64,000 bases of DNA from NCBI RefSeq assembly GCF_014337155.1, contig NZ_CP060632.1:248001-312000 (forward strand), in the 5' to 3' direction. Under the pieces are notes generated by a model. That model was not told the origin of the DNA. It did not search any database and was given only the letters and a program-made list of their open reading frames with translations. The position numbers and the translations under genes are program-made. Within the stretch, counting starts at the first letter, position 1, and each line of letters begins with the position of its first letter. Of this stretch, positions 61,496-64,000 are shown piece by piece. Origin of the DNA: Wujia chipingensis. GTDB taxonomy: Bacteria > Bacillota > Clostridia > Lachnospirales > Lachnospiraceae.

Positions 61496-62455
61496 ATGAA
61501 AAAACGAAAGAGATTGTTTGGTATTTTGTTGGCAGTAGTTATGACAGTAGCAATGATGACAGGATGTTCCGCAGGAAAGGGCGGCACATCCGGAAGTGGA
61601 GTAAAGGTAGGATTCCTGGCACCGACACTCCAGACGGAGTTTATGATTGGAATCGATGAGAAGCTTCACGAGGAATGTGACAATCGTGGATGGGATTATG
61701 TATCTGCAAGCTTCGATAACGATTCGGCAGCAGCCGTATCTGCAATCGAGAACATGGTAACCGGAAATTGTAATTACATCGTAGCGATGGTATCCGATAC
61801 ATCCTGTGACGATGCGCTGAAGGCAGCACAGGAAAAGGGTGTCAAGATTATCGAATGTGGTGTTGAGACAGCAGTACATGATCTTGTACTCAAAACTGAT
61901 CAGTATTCTATCGGAACACAGATCGGAGATATGGCAGCAGACTGGCTGAACAGTCAGCTCGGCGGCGAAGGAAACATCGTAGTATATACAACCTATCAGA
62001 ATCAGGATATGCAGGATCGTGGACAGGGTATCCAGGATGCAATCAAGGAGAAAGCACCGAATGTCAACATTCTGGAAGTCGTTGATATCGGTAAGGATGT
62101 TGTAGGATCCGGAACGACTACGACAGAGACGATGCTTCAGAAATATTCGAACCTGAACGGAATTGTGTGCTATGGTGATGCGGCAGCGGTAGAATCTGTT
62201 GAGGCAGTGAAGGCAGCAGGCAAGGACAACGAAAACTTCGGCGTATTCGCCTGTGATGGTACAAATCAGGCTTTAAAGGGTATCAATGACGGAACATGCA
62301 TGCGCGGTACGATGTACTTCGAGCCGATCGGAAGTGTTATGGCGGAATATATCCAGCAGATGGTTGACGGCAAGACAGTCGATGAGGCAGTCGAAACTCC
62401 GATCCACGCTGTAACAAAGGCAAATATCGCAGATTACTATAAAGCAGACAAATAA
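61496..62455 (+). CDS. Sugar-binding lipoprotein (RbsB-like)
   Basis: 319 residues from the ATG at 61496 (nine bases after GAGGAGG; ATG at 61490 also in frame). Lipoprotein signal with the lipobox MTGC, Cys24. Mature part is a periplasmic-binding-protein type 1 fold (VGFLAPTLQTEFMIGIDEKLHEE, MVSDTSCDDALKAAQEKGVKIIECG, FACDGTNQALKGINDGTCMRGTMY). Binds a sugar or sugar-like ligand at the cell surface. A hairpin after it probably favours more binding protein than ATPase. Confidence 0.92.
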   Translation: MKKRKRLFGILLAVVMTVAMMTGCSAGKGGTSGSGVKVGFLAPTLQTEFMIGIDEKLHEECDNRGWDYVSASFDNDSAAAVSAIENMVTGNCNYIVAMVSDTSCDDALKAAQEKGVKIIECGVETAVHDLVLKTDQYSIGTQIGDMAADWLNSQLGGEGNIVVYTTYQNQDMQDRGQGIQDAIKEKAPNVNILEVVDIGKDVVGSGTTTTETMLQKYSNLNGIVCYGDAAAVESVEAVKAAGKDNENFGVFACDGTNQALKGINDGTCMRGTMYFEPIGSVMAEYIQQMVDGKTVDEAVETPIHAVTKANIADYYKADK

Positions 62456-62465
62456 AGATTGCAAA

Positions 62466-62500
62466 AAGAATGCCTCTGGTGAATCATCGGAGGCATTCTT
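62466..62500 (+). terminator. Intercistronic hairpin after the binding-protein gene
   Basis: Perfect 11-bp stem (AAGAATGCCTC / GAGGCATTCTT) with a 13-base loop and no T-tract. More likely a partial terminator or mRNA stabiliser than a full stop. Confidence 0.6.
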
Positions 62501-62518
62501 AGAAAGGGGATGAACTCT

Positions 62519-64000
62519 GTGAAAAACATACTGAGTGTAAAAAATATCGTAAAAACATATCCCGGCGTTATCGCAATCAATGATGTATCGTTCGATGTAG
62601 AAGAAGGCGAGATCCACGCTCTGATCGGTGAAAACGGAGCAGGAAAATCAACCCTGATCAAGGTATTGTCGGGAGCGATCGTTCCGGATTCCGGAACGAT
62701 TGAGCTGGAAGGCAAACAATACAACCAGATGACACCGAAGCTTGCAAAAGATCTGGGAATCGAGGTCATCTATCAGGAATTTACGCTGGTGCCGGGCATC
62801 AGCGCAGCGGAAAATGTATTTCTCGGAGACAAGACGAAGCCCGGTGCGTTCTGCGACATCAAAGATCGCGAAGCGCGTGCGAAGAAAATATTTGATGACC
62901 TTCAGGTAGATATTGATGTATCCAGACCGGTAAAGACGATGTCACCGGCGCATCAGCAGCTTGTTGAAATTGCGAAGGCAGTCAGCCGGAATGTAAAGAT
63001 CCTGATTATGGATGAGCCGACCGCACCACTGACGGTCAGCGAAGTAGAGACGCTGTTTCGTATTGTGCGTGAATTAAAAGCAAAAGGTGTGACGATCATC
63101 TTCATCTCCCACCGGTTGGAGGAGCTGTTCGAGCTTGCGGACCGCGTAACGGTTATGCGGGATGGCTGCTATGTCGGAACAGAAAATATAAAAGACATCG
63201 ACAGGCAGAAGCTGATCACGATGATGGCAGGACGTGAACTCAAGGAATCGTATCCGTCGCGTACCAGTCAGATCGGCGAGGAAGCATTGCGGGTAGAGCA
63301 TCTGACAGGAAATGGAGACCATGATATCTCGTTTACCCTGCACCGGGGAGAAATCCTTGGATTTGCCGGACTGGTCGGCGCAGGCCGTACCGAGCTGATG
63401 CGGGTAATCTATGGTGCTGATCCGATTGAAAGCGGAAAGATTTTTGTAAATGGCAAGGAAACAAATATCCGCACATGTCAACAGGCAATCCAGCATGGAA
63501 TCGGATATATCCCGGAGGACCGGAAGGCGCATGGCGCATTTCTCCGGATGAGCATCAAATGGAATGTCGTTGTAAATAACCTGCGTGGCATCTCCAAAGG
63601 ACCATTCGTTGATGAGAAGCTCGAAAACCGGATTGCCGAGGATTACGAGGAAAAATTCCAGATCAAGACGCCATCCCTCGAGCAGAGGGTGGAGAATCTC
63701 TCGGGCGGTAATCAGCAGAAGGTTGTAATCGCAAAGACACTTGCGGCAAACAGTGAAATCATCATCTTTGATGAACCGACGCGGGGAATCGATGTCGGTG
63801 CCAAGCAGGAGATTTACAAACTGATGAATCAGCTTGCCGGTGAAGGAAAGGCAATCATTATGGTAAGCTCGGATATGCCGGAGCTTTTGGGAATGTCTGA
63901 CCGGATTATCACCATCTACGAGGGTAGGAAGACCGGAGAGCTTGCGAAATCAGAATTCGACCAGAACTATATTCTGGATCTAGCATCAGGAGGCGAGGAA
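62519..64000 (+). CDS. Sugar ABC transporter ATP-binding protein (RbsA-like), 3'-truncated
   Basis: Frame open from GTG at 62519 to the end of the window (494 codons, no stop), so the last few residues are outside. Start: AAAGGGG nine bases upstream; ATG at 62510 also in frame but abuts the SD. First half: GENGAGKST, MSPAHQQLVEIAKAV, ILIMDEPTAPL and FISHRLEE. Second half: GLVGAGRTEL, LSGGNQQKVVI and IIFDEPTRGIDV. All ATPase motifs are intact, in contrast to the paralogue at 59018. Likely energises the sugar transporter together with a permease beyond the window. Confidence 0.95.
   Translation, partial: MKNILSVKNIVKTYPGVIAINDVSFDVEEGEIHALIGENGAGKSTLIKVLSGAIVPDSGTIELEGKQYNQMTPKLAKDLGIEVIYQEFTLVPGISAAENVFLGDKTKPGAFCDIKDREARAKKIFDDLQVDIDVSRPVKTMSPAHQQLVEIAKAVSRNVKILIMDEPTAPLTVSEVETLFRIVRELKAKGVTIIFISHRLEELFELADRVTVMRDGCYVGTENIKDIDRQKLITMMAGRELKESYPSRTSQIGEEALRVEHLTGNGDHDISFTLHRGEILGFAGLVGAGRTELMRVIYGADPIESGKIFVNGKETNIRTCQQAIQHGIGYIPEDRKAHGAFLRMSIKWNVVVNNLRGISKGPFVDEKLENRIAEDYEEKFQIKTPSLEQRVENLSGGNQQKVVIAKTLAANSEIIIFDEPTRGIDVGAKQEIYKLMNQLAGEGKAIIMVSSDMPELLGMSDRIITIYEGRKTGELAKSEFDQNYILDLASGGEE

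Overview
The window reads as chromosome of an anaerobic gut-type Firmicute, most likely Lachnospiraceae (Clostridia). Support: strong GGAGG ribosome sites; the tmk-yaaR-holB-ricT-trmN6-rsmI and dnaX-ybaB-recR gene orders of Gram-positive bacteria; two secreted proteins with clostridial ChW repeats; a 2[4Fe-4S] ferredoxin; a DUF1858 protein; and a secretin-free Tad pilus locus. Genus is inference. I saw no rRNA, tRNA, CRISPR array or prophage.

Layout. 1-6.7 kb: the end of a metallo-beta-lactamase-fold gene, rfbA, a secreted transglutaminase-like/Ig-like/ChW protein and a subtilisin-like protease without a signal peptide. 6.8-15.2 kb: two zinc-ribbon membrane proteins, a leftward replication operon (dnaD, a dnaC/dnaI-type helicase loader, prs) with a cluster of DnaA-box-like 9-mers upstream, murC, a lipoprotein and a charged hypothetical protein. 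15.4-16.7 kb: a complete IS630-family element inserted between pyk and the probable pyk promoter. 16.7-20 kb: pyk and a small glycosyltransferase/DUF2304 operon. 20-25 kb: a ferredoxin under a perfect Fur-type palindrome, mecA, then leftward tkt, a Bax-inhibitor-1-like protein with an Asn/Tyr-rich tail, and DUF1858. 25-29.7 kb: the tmk-to-rsmI housekeeping cluster. 29.7-38.5 kb: a GH5/ChW cellulase, an AI-2E-family permease, a DUF815 ATPase, and an Lrp-aminotransferase-trmL-radical SAM operon.

38.8-47.7 kb is a Tad (Flp) pilus locus: prepilin peptidase, TadZ/CpaE-like protein, TadA ATPase, TadB, a TadC carrying an extracytoplasmic Ig-like insert, Flp-like pilin, a DUF5702 protein, two TadE-like pseudopilins (one with a duplicated His/Cys module) and an FHA protein. 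A RelE/HigB-like toxin and an Xre antitoxin follow. 48.5-56.4 kb: a flavodoxin-like/SCP2 protein, dnaX-ybaB-recR, pfk, and a two-gene unit with an 848-residue anchored protein.

56.4-64 kb is the most unusual part: a YesN-like response regulator, a histidine kinase with almost no extracytoplasmic sensor, an ABC ATPase-like protein in which the ATPase motifs are eroded in both halves, a sugar-type permease, a lipoprotein sugar-binding protein, and an intact RbsA-type ATPase that runs off the window. I propose that the pseudo-ATPase/permease pair serves as sensory or regulatory input to the kinase; this is inference.
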